NCBI GenBank assembly: GCA_008360975.2
Contig: CM039182.1
Location: 107,002,443-107,066,442 of the forward strand
Origin: Lichenostomus cassidix
Lineage: Eukaryota; Chordata; Aves; Passeriformes; Meliphagidae
Length of the DNA stretch: 64,000 nucleotides
Reading direction: 5' to 3'
The position numbers and the translations under genes are program-made. Positions 53,001 to 64,000 of this stretch are shown piece by piece (positions within the stretch are counted from its first letter, which is position 1; every line of letters starts with the position of its first letter). The notes under the pieces were generated by a model, which saw only the letters and a program-made list of their open reading frames with translations, did not search any database and was not told the DNA's origin.

Positions 53001-56000
53001 CCACGTTTTCCATCTATGCTCCTTAAGTTTATTTTCGTGAGGCTGGCAAGGATTTCTCTTGATTCTAGAGAAAGCATGAAAGCTGCACCTTACTTTGACC
53101 AAGAAAGAAATGTACTTAGCAAAAGCAGAGGGGAAAAAAAAGGCAGTTTAGATTTTGGATCTCTTCCAAATTTGAAAACAAATCCTCTGGTAGGGAATGT
53201 AGATGGGGAAACAAAGGCAAAAAATATGGCAACAGCGCTCCTTCAAAATGATTAATTATTTTTAAACCCTCGGCTTTGGGAATGCAATGCACTGTTATTA
53301 ACTTTCGGGTCAAACTATATAGTTGGAAGCAGACTGATTCTGAAACAGATTTCTTGCAGCCAAATCAGAAAGGTTGGATGCAATATGAACTTCTTGAACT
53401 ATTGAACTTTCCCTCCTACGCATTAAAGGACCAGATTTGAAATTAGTTTAGATCAGTACAGAACAACAGACTTCAGCTCAGAGCAATTTATTTATGTCAG
53501 CTGAAGATATGATTTTCTCTGCTAATTTTTCTGGTTTATATCAGTGACAATGGACCCACGATCCAAGCATTCTAGAATTTAAGCAATGCAGCCTACATGA
53601 GAAGGTTAATTTTGCATGCAGTCTTCTGCTATTAGCAGGAGACAGAGGATGTCAGTTTACCTTTATTTTCTATGCACTTATGAGGGAAGGCAGAATTTTT
53701 TCTGCTCCCTTCAATTTAAAAATAATTTCTGATTTTCAATATCATGGAATAATTTTTAACTGGAAAAGAAATGTGACATCTTGATTGGCCAAAATGCACA
53801 ATAAGTAACAAGGAAACTAAGCACAAAACACCATAAATGTAGTCTAGATTTCAAGTTTTTCCTTTAGCTATGATTCAATAAGTGAAATGGTTATGCTTAA
53901 CTTCACTGCCATAATCTAATAGACTGTAACTTAAAATCTGAATTTATCACACTAGCCTGTCACTGAAGCAAAATCTAGTATGGTTATTCTAGTTCAGGAG
54001 GTTAAGATAAGGGCCCTGGGGTTGTTGAAACTAATGCATTACAAAATGGAAATGATTATCCACTGAAAAATTCCTGCAGCAATTTTTATGCTTATCTGAG
54101 AGATTGCAAAACAGAATTATCAGAAACTTCAGCTTGTAAATGGAGAAGAGCATAGTCAATCTTAAATTAAATAGAACTTAAAGAATCCCAACCTAAAACT
54201 TGTCTCCCCACCTCAAACCAGCCCTCCCTCCCAGTGTCTTCTTTCTCAGGCCTTGAAATGTTGTGTTTATGAGCAGAAAAGTCTCAAATGCCTCCCTGGA
54301 TTTGGGAAGCATGTATCTAAAATATTTTGTCATCTTCTGTTAGAGCCAAGAACCCCTTTAGTACCTTTTCTTCAAAGATAAAGTGATACACAGAGCAAGG
54401 GACAGGGCAGGCAAACTTGCTGCTGTTCCACAAGAGTTCAGTCCCTTTACAGAGCATCCTTGGGGGGATTCCTTCCTACAGTTCCTAACCTTAAGCCAGC
54501 CTTTCCAAAGGCTTTCATCTGCAGCAGAATGGGGTATCACAATATGTGTGTTTGCCCTCAGGAGGCATGGCAAAGGTTATGAGGCATTATTGACCTGCAG
54601 TGTAATAATGTCCCTCAAGACTAACCTTTAAAGCTTTCAGTTCTGAGTAAGTAAGACTAGCTGGATCTTTTCTATGTCTCTGGGAATATTATAGCTTTTC
54701 ATAAAACTATGTATAAAGAATACTGAAAAAGGGCAAGAGGAAATTGCCATCTTCTCCAAGACAAGCCTGCAAGGCACACACATACTTGGTTTAAACAAAT
54801 CTTTCTTTGTTAAGATGGTTGGTCAAACTTGTATTGCCAACATCAATACAATCTTGACAATGCTAGGAAGGAGCAATCTGGCTACATCATATCTTCATCC
54901 TTTCATTTCAACAAATAGAATGAGCCTTAACATACAGCTTTACTGGATTTGTAGCTGGTGTGCATAGTTGGAGCAACTTCCAGCATCACTATAAGCTTTT
55001 AAAAAATAAGAATGCCCATTATTTTTCCAAATTAAGGAAATATATAATTTTCATGAAGTGTAGCAGATTGCAAGACCTATCTTTCTTTCTAGGAAGGTTT
55101 AATTTGGAGGCCAGAGATGCTTAAGAAGTGATTTAATGCCCTTCATCTTAGTTGAAAAGACAGACAAGCAGGGTTTTAATTTTAAAATGAGATGAGGCTT
55201 ATAGAAGAGTGTTTGAAGAACCTCTAGGCCATTTAGAATCACAACTGATGTAAATTTTCTATTTTGAATACCTGGTCTTGTGGTTTTACAGAATTAGATC
55301 AAGGTATATATGACAGAGGAGGGTTACTAGGAAGAGCAAATTTTTTCCGGTACTTTTTTCCTACAGTGTCAGTGGAGTTTATTTATTTATAAAGGAGAAA
55401 CTGCATGCCCCTTCATGCTCAGATTTTTCAGTGACGTTACCACTTATATGTTCTGGAGTTGCTTCTCACATCAACCATCAACTGCTTTAGCAGTTAGTTC
55501 ACCATCTCAGAATGTTGATCATTACACCGAAATCTTTTATCTATTTTGTACCTAGAATATGTTACAGAGTATGCTTTAGGTGTCTTTGATATAGCTGGAA
55601 ATCATATCAGCATCTCCAGAAAGATCTGTGTAACTTTTTGGTTTTCCATGTCAAAGCTTAAAAAACATCTGTGGGAAAATGTTCCCCAAAACCAGAATCA
55701 AATACAAACAAGATAATATTAATAAAAAGTCCAGTAGTGCCTATCAATCTCTTTTACAAATTTGTTCAGAAACGCTTGACCTTGATGAGAGCTCAAAGCT
55801 AACCCTAACTAACTGCAAAGAAGAGAAAGGTCCTTCATAGAGAACACTTGAATAAAGTTCTATCTCATTAAAACTTCACCTTATGCTTTAGCACAGTTTA
55901 ACTATCAAAAATACCACGAAATAAATCTTTGCCTTGAACTGTGTGCGATATCTGTGAAAGATCTTGGTAATTTCCATCAGCTTCCTAGAAGACAAATATC

Positions 56001-57440
56001 CATATAGCTCATGAAAATGCTACCTATCAGAGAACCCAAAGAATAAAAAATGAATGTGTGTTGATTGACTTAATGTTTTCCCTCAGAAAACGGCCTGCAG
56101 TAAAAAGTTCCTGTAAGAATATCATCTGTAAGACCTGGTGAAGAGCAGCACTCTGTGCATACTAATGGCTCAGTGGCACATGGTACTTGAAAATTATAGT
56201 CTAGGAATCACAGTTTCACATTCAGTGATTACTTTAGCAAACTGCATTTTTTCTGCTTTTCTGTTTCTTTCTAAATGTTTCTTTTTTTTTAGCACATGCA
56301 TTATTTAAGTAATTAGTGTAAAGGAATTTTTATATGGTCATTAAACTCTTTAAATCTGTATTGCTTACATAGCTCTTCTTCCATTGGTCTGACTCTATAA
56401 ATTAAAATCATAGCAAATACAAATTCAGTCAAAGCTCTTTCTTACTAAATGATTTAGAAGAATTGATATTTTTGGACAATTGGGAGGAAGAAACCCCAGC
56501 CTTTCTATAGCTGCAAATCTGGAGCCCTAATAATCCATTTTTTCTCTTTCAGACCATCAGTTTGTCGGTGAGGTCTTTCAATTTGGCAACATGAGGAAGG
56601 TATAGATATGATGATGTGATGAGATTTGTTTTGACCTGAGACTTTCTGGCCTGGTGAGACTTAAGTTTTGGAATGAAGGCTAATGAAAGAACTCAACAAA
56701 CAAAACCGTCACCACTACCAAAAACAAATAGGAAAGATATTGAAACTAACGACTGCAATAAATGTTTGTATTAAAAATCAGTTACCTCTGAGTATCACTA
56801 AACAGGTGATTTTCAGCAGGCTAGCAGCTAGATTACCTACTTAAATGAATACAGGTTATAAAGTCAGAAAACCTTGTTATGTCAATTTTCTTGCTGGCAA
56901 TGCAATCATGTTAAATACCTTTTGCCCTAACACTGCTAGGGAGAGAGCCATTTTCTTATTACCAAAACCCAGTATCCAAGGCTAATGCTTCAATAACACT
57001 AAAAACTCTCCTTACTTTCTGTACATATTGATGTTTCTGTCACTGCAAGGGGAGTGATTTTATGAGCTGGTTTAGAGATGGCCCAACACTCTATTTTGAA
57101 TGAACTTTCTCATTATGGTTAAGCAAACTCCAGGTCAGTTCAGAAATCAGTCCATTAACTGAAAAGTTGTGGAAGGGAAGAATTTGCAATTGGAACTGAC
57201 AGCTGATTTTTAAGACAGAAATTGGGGAACACTCCTGAATGTAATTGCTAAGGAAGCAGCAATCTGCAGCCTCAGTTACTTGAGAACTGTTCAGCAGCAG
57301 AGCAGGACTTGTAGAGTGCTTTTTCTTGCCTTCTGGTGACAGGAAACATGACCTGGCCACTACATACGGTCACTAAAAAGCTTGCAGTCAGCTTGCCATT
57401 GATGGACAAGTGTATCCTGCTCATTATTGCTGCTGCTTAG

Positions 57441-57599
57441 CTCTGACTTTGAGAATGAAGTTCAGCTGCCCTTCAGCTCAGCTCCCAAACCTGTACATTG
57501 GCACTCTCTTCAAAGGTAAAAGCATGGCCTCTGCCACTTCTCCAGTTAAGACCATTGGTCAAGAGGTGACTAATAAAGTACTCACATTGCTTCCTGCAG
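57441..57599 (+). other. Exon-like segment with strong splice donor (unconfirmed)
   Basis: A pyrimidine/TGC-rich stretch ending in TTAG (57437-57440) precedes 159 bases that stay open in one frame from 57443 (LTLRMKFSCPSAQLPNLYIG at its start) and end at CTGCAG|GTGAGT, a near-consensus donor. A second possible donor, AAAG|GTAAAA, sits at 57515/57516. The length is a multiple of three. The peptide matches no family I know. It lies 140 bp left of the solo LTR. It may be a chance frame or a non-coding RNA exon. Confidence 0.15.
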
Positions 57600-57733
57600 G
57601 TGAGTGAATTATTTCCAAGAGTTTTCCAGATCTTACACAGCATACTGCAAAATATGTGGACTTTCAGGTCCAGTGAAAGCCCCAAGCACTCCTGTTTGGA
57701 AATGGCCTCACATCTGTTTCCATGTTTAGCTAA

Positions 57734-57738
57734 GGTAG
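57734..57738. repeat. Target-site duplication GGTAG, left copy
   Basis: Five-base direct repeat directly abutting the TG end of the solo LTR. The matching copy abuts its CA end at 58212-58216. Confidence 0.75.
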
Positions 57739-58211
57739 TGTATTAGTTTGAAAACAAACCAGTGGGAGATAGCAAGTCAGGATTAAAATTTAATAGGAAA
57801 AATTAAAAATAAGTGAAATAATACAAGGGAAAGCATTGACAAAGTCAGATACAACCTGACACCCTGTTAGGGTGGTGGTAGCAGTCCAAATGAAGTAGTT
57901 CAGTTGAAGCAGTGATCCTGTGGAAGGTCTAGTCTCCAGCTGAAGATCCAGTGGTAGCTCTTGTCCTCTGGGAACCCAGTAGAAAGGGCTAATACAGCAG
58001 TTCCAAGGCCAGGTTATATCCAGGTGGGAATGCTTGGCTCCTCCCTCCTGGGTGGAGCATCTCACAATAGGATAAGTCCATGAGTCATGTGGTAGGTTCT
58101 TGATGGCCCATGGTCTGTTATCAGGGGTGAGTCATAGCAGGAGATAACAGCTAATGGCCCACAGCTGGTGGTAATAGAATACTGAATACATCTGTATTGT
58201 AACCTAGGACA
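57739..58211 (-). mobile_element. Solo LTR of an endogenous retrovirus (ERVL-like), with 5-bp target duplication
   Basis: The 473-bp block begins TGTATTAGTTTG and ends TAACCTAGGACA. These ends form an imperfect inverted repeat in the TG...CA form used by retroviral integrase. The 5 bp GGTAG occurs immediately left (57734-57738) and immediately right (58212-58216). Five-base duplications are typical of class III (ERVL) elements. On the minus strand there is a TATA-like GGATATAACCTGG (around 58010-58021) and, downstream of it, an ATTAAA polyadenylation signal (57789-57794), so the LTR transcribes leftward. The interior resembles passerine LTRs as I remember them (AACAAACCAGTGGGAG and GGTGGGAATGCTTGGCTCCT stretches). 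No gag, pol or env is attached, so this is a solo LTR left by recombination. A 91-codon minus-strand frame inside it is not a gene. Confidence 0.85.
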
Positions 58212-58216
58212 GGTAG
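58212..58216. repeat. Target-site duplication GGTAG, right copy
   Basis: Direct repeat of 57734-57738, immediately after the terminal CA of the solo LTR. Confidence 0.75.
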
Positions 58217-58876
58217 TCAGATAACTACTACTTTGCATGTTGTGGAGATGTCATATTATTGTCCACATGAAAACTAACTGGCCCAAAATGACTTCTCACA
58301 TCCCACCCCACAAACCCATGCTCAGACAAAGTGTTAGGAGGTGAGGAATGCTGCTGACTACCCTTGTGTTGTGGTCCTGGGGGACAGGCATCAATGTAAA
58401 GAAAGAAAACCTGGAGTTTACCCCTTTAGATTTGTATTTTGACTGTCTGATTCCTTTCCAAGGTAAGGATATGAGCTTTTGGATCATATATCTAAGGGGG
58501 TTGACTCTCTCATACTATATAGGGAGCACAGCTTGCAGCTCTGGATTTTGGATGACACTTTTGGGGAAAATACTTTAAAACAGGCATTGTTCTGTCTAAC
58601 GTAGAAATATCAAAGTTTTCTGGTTGATTCTGTAAGGAACAAAAGGCTTAGGCATCCTTGACTTCATTTGTCAATCAAAGTCAGTAGGAAGCACATTTAA
58701 GTCTGGAACAAATACCACTGTGGCTGTTCAGTGATAAACCTGCACACAGGTTTTTCTTCTACTATTACTGAAGCAAAACACAGTGCACTATTTGTTAAAG
58801 ACTTTTTGGCAGAAAGCTCAAAAGTTGGAGGAGTGCTTTTAGCCTTCTCACAGCTGCTTCTGGTCCAGCATAAAAT

Positions 58877-58901
58877 TCATAAGTGTGACACACACTTATG
58901 A
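58877..58901. other. Perfect 11-bp inverted repeat with 3-base loop
   Basis: TCATAAGTGTG (58877-58887), loop ACA, then CACACTTATGA (58891-58901). An 11-of-11 match with such a short loop is a cruciform- or hairpin-capable site; function unknown. Confidence 0.8.
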
Positions 58902-59989
58902 GAGAGGCATTCTGTAGGATGACATCCATTTTTAGTTTACCATTATGTGAATATAAACAGCAAATACTTTCCCTTTCTATAGAACACAATTTTTAGAGTT
59001 TGATTTATTGCCTATTTCATCATATGTGTGCTGTGAACTGGTGAAAAAATGTGTGCCCTCCAAAGAAGGGTGTGGTGATGCTCTGATTTCCACAGACCAT
59101 AGTTTGAGAAGTCCTGGAATACGAAATGTTGATACACATGTCGTGTCCCTTGATAAAGCTTCTCTTTAATGTTTGATAATACAATTTCCAAATAGACTTT
59201 TTGTGGAAGATGGTGCTTGAATCTAATATCACATAAAAAATAAGTAGTCAGAGGACTTGTACTGGAGTTTATTCCATGTCCAACCAAAAAATATTAAACC
59301 TCTTTTTTCCTGCTAAGATTCTCCATGGAGTCTCTGTATCTCATCACAAGTATATATTGTAGATGATCTTGTCTTTACATAGGTGAAAAATAGTATATAA
59401 ATGCAGTATTTTTATTACAGTCATAGCATATATTTTTTAAAAGCACAGTACTAAGATACGTTGGTACAAAACAGTTATTACAACAGTAACATATATTTTT
59501 AATGAGCCCTGAAGCCAATATAACAGCAATTATGAATGTAATTCACTAACATAATAAAGTAATTTATTTATCATAATAAATTATCTCAGAATTAAAAAAT
59601 AAAATATTACTTTAGCTACAGTCTGTCAGAGGGAGCAGATTTAAGCATTCTGCTTTAAATGAGACATTGGAAAAGACAAATCAGGCAATTTTATATTAGA
59701 TAATTAAAGGCCTTATGAAAACCAGACACATTTTGAAGAAAGAAAAGAAAATGTAATTCCCACTGGAGCTAAGAATCCAACTTTCTCTTCAGAAAAGAAG
59801 TGTATAACTGAGAGAAATGTTTTGCATTTTATTATTTTCTTTTTCAGTTGAAGATAAAACAAGTGTAGATTTAGATTCTAAGGATTAAGTTATAAAAAGC
59901 CCCTTAGACTGACCTCCAGTACTTTGGAAGAAAGCCCAGTGTGTAATGAGGGAGTAAGAGAATGAGAAAAGCAGAAAAAACAGTTGGGT

Positions 59990-60026
59990 GTTTTTGTTGT
60001 TGGTTTGTTGTTTTTTGTTTTTTTGT
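59990..60026. repeat. T/G-rich low-complexity tract
   Basis: TTTTTGTTGTTGG-type units with T runs. Same class as 5315-5370. Confidence 0.85.
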
Positions 60027-62364
60027 ATACTTACAGTGCCTTTAGGGACTTTATCTGAGTATTCTGGGTAAACAACACAATGGAATTATACAGGTAGTTT
60101 CTCCCTCACCACGTGTTTAAATTATGCAACACATGTTTGATTGGTGGCTTCTTTGCTCTGAAAAGTGCCTGATCACTTCAACCTTCTGGTAAAAGAGAAC
60201 ATTACTCAAAGGGAAGTGAGTTAGAAAATAATGCAGCAACACACAAAAATTTGGCAGCAAAATTGCTGTGAGAGATTGAAGCATCATCTCTAATATAAGC
60301 AAGCAACCCTGAGAATTGGAAGCAGAGGATTTCAGATAGCTTGGGAATTTGGCTGCCTCTGTGGCAGATACAGTAAACAGCTTCAGAAACGATTGTGTAT
60401 TTCTGCTAATCACTTAGGCCATAAGATAACAGCTAAGTTGACATTTTGTGTGTAAGAAGTGAAACTGCTTACTCTGGTTCCCAGTTTTCTGTCATTTTTG
60501 CAGAACAGTGACTGTTAGCAGTGCACCCTGAGTGCAATAACAGTACAGCACATTGCCAAAAAGATAACCTTGAGCCTTATGTGACCCCAAACACAAGTCC
60601 TTTCTGAAATTTTCTCATGTTTTAAAATGATAAATGTTGCTATCTCTGCACATCATCTAGTAAGAATGCAGAGTGCAAAAAGAAAGGAAGTTGAGGGTAA
60701 CTTGTGCCTTCTTTTTTCAGAAATATGCCCAGCACTTGCTCTTTAGCTTGCTTTCTTATCACACTTCAATATGCAGTTCCATCACTGCTGTTTTGTGATA
60801 ATTTCATGAGTTGGTGTTACAATTGGTATTAGAACTAATTTAAAATGTTTCTCTTTCCTCCTTATCCACAGATGTACATTTTTATTTGCACTCAGGAATT
60901 TTTGCACCCTGATTTTGCTGAAAAAATTGTTAATGAGATCACATTGTAATTTTCATTGATGGTATATCCTTGGTAAAGACAGCTCTCTTTTGGGGCAGAT
61001 AGAAGTAGTGTTATAAACAAAAACATGAAGAACCATCAATCTTAATGTCAGGTAAAATTTGCTCTTCATTAGGTGATGTAAAAACTCCCACCTAATAGAG
61101 GATAACACTGTTTCAGGTTTTGGTCTTAGACAATAGGGCTTCTTTCTTCCTTCCTGCACCCCCTTCATGTAAATTTGATAAGAAAGTCAGCAGTACTGAA
61201 ATGATCTATTCATGATTTGAATGTAATATCACTCACAGTCTGCCATGTTTTCTTTTGATATCATGCTTTTCCTAAAGTTACAACTAGTTTTAAAATACTG
61301 AATCTATCACAAGTATCCCTTTGCTCTAGAAAAAGAGGTAACATGTCTTTCCAACCTGTATTTCACATTTCTGCATGTACATAAACAGATGCTTACAGTT
61401 ATTACCTTGGTTAATTTTACAGGCAAACGTGTGATTTTAATGCTGAAGAGAGGCTGCATATGGCCTTCAGCTGTTCATCCAGCCAGACCAAGTGGTGAAC
61501 AGCCATCATCTCTAGGAGAAGCACATCTAAAATAGGAACAGTTTTGTGTAGAAATTCTGACAGTCCATCCTTTCCTCCAGTGAAATTATGGAGATTTTAC
61601 CAATGGGTGGCTGAAAGATTGTCTTGAAATCTTGCTGAATGCTTCCATCAATGATAAGGAAAGTGTCAAATCACATAAGGAGTAAATATGGAGAGTATAT
61701 TCAATTCAAGCATTTTGGGAAGCAGAGAAAGAAAATACCTGGAGACATGAGAAATAAGCTATATGGTGATAAAGGAGAGTAGAGGTGGATGTTTCCATAG
61801 GAACCAAGAGAAAAGAGATTTGTCTGTCTTCAGAATCACTTGCATGACATTCAGAAAGGGGTCAGCAAATTTCTTGGTTCAATTCTTCCTTTTCCTTCTG
61901 CTCTCGAAAACTCTTTAGATACTTGGAAAATAAAAAGAATTTGAAAGGTGGACAGGACTCAAGACTAGAGTAACTGCAAAGCCAATGTAGCCTAATTTAC
62001 ATGAGGTCTTCTATGATATCAAGTATCTTTAAGTGATAATTATTGCATGTGTTTATAAGGAGCAGATGAGTACTAACCAGGCCACGTGTCTTTGGATTGT
62101 TGGGTCTGTGAAATATGGAACATAACACTTTTCTCCTTCTGCAGAATGGTGAGAAAAGCAAGTAAATCTCACCAAAACAGTACTGGAAAGAGAAAATATT
62201 ACTATTTTAATGTCCCTAGTTGTACTGACTAAAAGTATTTTTTCCTACATGTGGATACTCTAACACATGTCCAGGCAGAAAAATGCAATTTGTTTAAAGA
62301 ACAGAACCAAAATGCTTCCAAAGCCCAGATATTTGAGGAGAAGGAAGTATGTGAAATGCCTTGT

Positions 62365-62600
62365 GCTGAAAAAGATCTGGGGCTGACAGCCAGCAAATAG
62401 CTAGGAAGGAGCTAGTAATGCATTGCAGTGGCAATAAAAAGCAATGAGATCTTGTGTAGTAAACCAATGGAACAATCATTCTGCACAGCAGCATTTTGAT
62501 TCTACCTCTCTGGCCAGATCTCACATGCACTATTGCCTTCAGTTCTACCACCTACAGAAAGGTGCCAACAAATACAGAATTGTAATGATGGAAAGAGGGA
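62365..62600 (+). mobile_element. Heavily diverged CR1 ORF2 fragment
   Basis: The plus strand resembles the C-terminal part of CR1 ORF2. GAAAAAGATCTGGGGCTGAC matches the start of the 'KDLG' segment. AAAAAGCAATGAGATCTTGT matches the 'KANGIL' segment. GATTCTACCTCTCTGGCCAG followed by ATCTCACATGC and TTCAGTTCTACC matches the '[20 protein letters not shown]' segment. Stop codons and indels interrupt the frame throughout. This copy is much more degraded than the other three, which suggests an old insertion. The 3' tail is not found. Both edges are approximate. Confidence 0.72.
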
Positions 62601-63094
62601 GTTAAAGATGAAGAGAAAATTAAATGTTCCCTACTATTTTACTCAGCCCAACAGCGAATATGGAAACAAATGAGCTCATATGAGACAAATACAATTATGA
62701 AACAGGATGAGAAAAATACCCAAACTTAACTATGGTTGAATAAATATAGGCTGCATATGAAAACAGTGTATTTTTAATGATAATATTTTCCCCATGGGAA
62801 TGCTATTGTTTTTATAGCAAGTTTGAGGAAAACCCTGGAGAATATATGTCAGAGAGCAATCATGAACTTGTAGTTATAAGAATTTATTTAGCATGTCTTT
62901 CTCATTCTCATTCTCACTATTATTATTATATAAATCATATTCAGTTAAATATAAGAGGTAGCAGAATAGTGAGTTTCAGGAAAGAAGAAAAGTTATACCT
63001 ATATTCTCCTCATCAGATTCACAAATGATTGCAAGAGTTGATTTCTCTTTGGTCAGAAGTAAAAGGAAAAATGTGGAATGCAAAGCATGAGTTA

Positions 63095-63493
63095 AAGATC
63101 AGTGGGAAGAAGGCCTGAGCGCTCAGCGTACTGCCATGAAGTCACAGGAGCTTTATCAGGTGACATTGAATGGGACATCTCTTCAAGGAAATTAATTTTC
63201 CAGAAGTCTGGACTTATTTTCCCTACAGCTTGAATTTCTGTACGCCCCAGAGACAAGGTTTCTGGTAATGCTGCTTTCTTAAGGCGACACATCAAAGAGA
63301 AGCTTTGCTTTGAGTTAACATTAAGAGTTAGTGAGAAGAAATACAGCAGACAGCCAGACCGTCTGTTTTGGAGTCCCTCCAGACCAGTGGTAGCATGAGC
63401 ATGGCCAGGCTGAGAGCCATTGGTTGATTGAGGGAGTTTGCTACCCTTTTTACTTCCATTTAAAACAGCAGCTGCCAGCCTTGCTAAAATGGG
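63095..63493 (-). other. 133-codon stop-free frame, no recognised product
   Basis: The minus strand is open from just after a TAA (63494-63496) to a TAA at 63092-63094. An ATG-initiated part starts near 63293. The conceptual peptide is mixed in composition, without a signal peptide, membrane segment or repeats, and ends ...ERSGLLPTDL. Nothing identifies it as coding, and open frames of this length are expected several times by chance in this window. Confidence 0.12.
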
Positions 63494-64000
63494 TTAAAAT
63501 TTGGTTCTTTACAAACTCATGTATAGTCTCAAGGCTGTCATTCTTTCACCATCATGGAGTTTATTGTTGTTCTGCAGCCCATACTTGGATCTTGAAAATG
63601 ACATACTACAACATTTTCAGTCAGTAATGTCAGTAATGTGAAAAATCAAGAAATAAGCTAGTAAATAAAAGTTCACATTATCCTGACTGGCTTTGCCTGT
63701 TGGTTTAAATGAGAGTGATAAAGTTATGTTTCCTTCACTGGCACTGTAATTCTTTCCTTAGTTTTCTATAAGCCTGTTGTGGAAGACAGAATTTAAATGT
63801 CATGGATTATTGCCAACAGAAAAATGAAACTTCTTTTGGGTGGGAGCAGAGAATGCCACTGTCTTGTTTGTGCTTTGGATTCATTTTGCAGACACACAAC
63901 TCAATTCAAGGAGATTTGGTAGGATGAGATAAACAAGTGTTGACAAAACATAGAAAAGAAACAGACTTTCACATACTTATGGAAGGTAGGTAAGCTGCTT

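Larger units (their letters stand above)
48578..57733. other. Gene-free AT-rich unique DNA
   Basis: Contains an AT-rich stretch at 49.06-49.48 kb, the (TA)n tract near 50.03 kb, and a possible ancient amniote repeat piece around 52.53-52.60 kb. A 47-bp exon-like fragment at 56553-56599 and the exon-like segment at 57441-57599 are weak. No supported gene. Confidence 0.65.
58217..64000. other. Gene-free DNA to the right edge
   Basis: Holds the 58.88-kb hairpin, an AT-rich stretch at 59.4-59.6 kb, a T/G tract at 60.0 kb, the old CR1 fragment at 62.4 kb and an unexplained 133-codon minus-strand frame at 63.1-63.5 kb. Otherwise unique. Confidence 0.65.

Noticed and set aside
57790..58065. 91-codon minus-strand frame
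   Set aside because: Lies entirely inside the solo LTR, downstream of its TATA-like box; it is LTR sequence, not a gene.
1..64000. CRISPR array, operon, phage or bacterial mobile element
   Set aside because: No direct-repeat/spacer pattern and no dense coding strand. CR1 elements and codon-poor sequence show vertebrate nuclear DNA.
1..64000. tRNA or other small structured RNA gene
   Set aside because: No A-box/B-box pair with a cloverleaf was seen by eye; a covariance-model search was not possible.

Overview
The window looks like songbird (passerine) nuclear DNA. It is AT-rich and CpG-poor, with short open frames that do not look coding, several CR1 LINE pieces, and a 473-bp LTR that resembles passerine endogenous-retrovirus LTRs as I remember them. 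The bird assignment rests on CR1 sequence and tails. The passerine assignment rests mainly on the LTR and is softer.

I can support no host protein-coding gene, rRNA or tRNA here. The longest ATG or alternative-start frames are 120-149 codons. They overlap each other on both strands, match no family I recognise, and their number and length are about what chance gives in 64 kb. The simplest reading is intergenic sequence or the inside of a very large intron. Transcription direction and the host gene cannot be read from the window.

Layout. 1-6.7 kb: unique sequence with a 27-bp minisatellite near the left edge. 6.7-6.9 kb: a GGGA/GGAA microsatellite. 6.9-32.1 kb: mostly unique AT-rich DNA with several A/C-rich low-complexity tracts, a C-run and a possible decayed CR1 tail near 14.3 kb. 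32.16-33.81 kb: an antisense CR1 whose ORF2 remains end at a deletion of the reverse transcriptase. 33.8-40.9 kb: unique. 40.97-41.12 kb: a short sense CR1 3' end of another subfamily. 42.8-43.0 kb: an ancient MIR-like SINE. 47.72-48.17 kb: an antisense CR1 3' end. 48.38-48.58 kb: an LTR-like promoter/polyadenylation block. 57.73-58.22 kb: a solo LTR flanked by a 5-bp direct repeat. 62.37-62.60 kb: a heavily mutated sense CR1 fragment.

I found no operon, CRISPR array, defence system or other multi-gene system. The best-supported observations are the doubly deleted CR1, the solo LTR with its target-site duplication, the GGAA tract and a few perfect hairpins. The unexplained open frames and exon-like segments are listed at low confidence.
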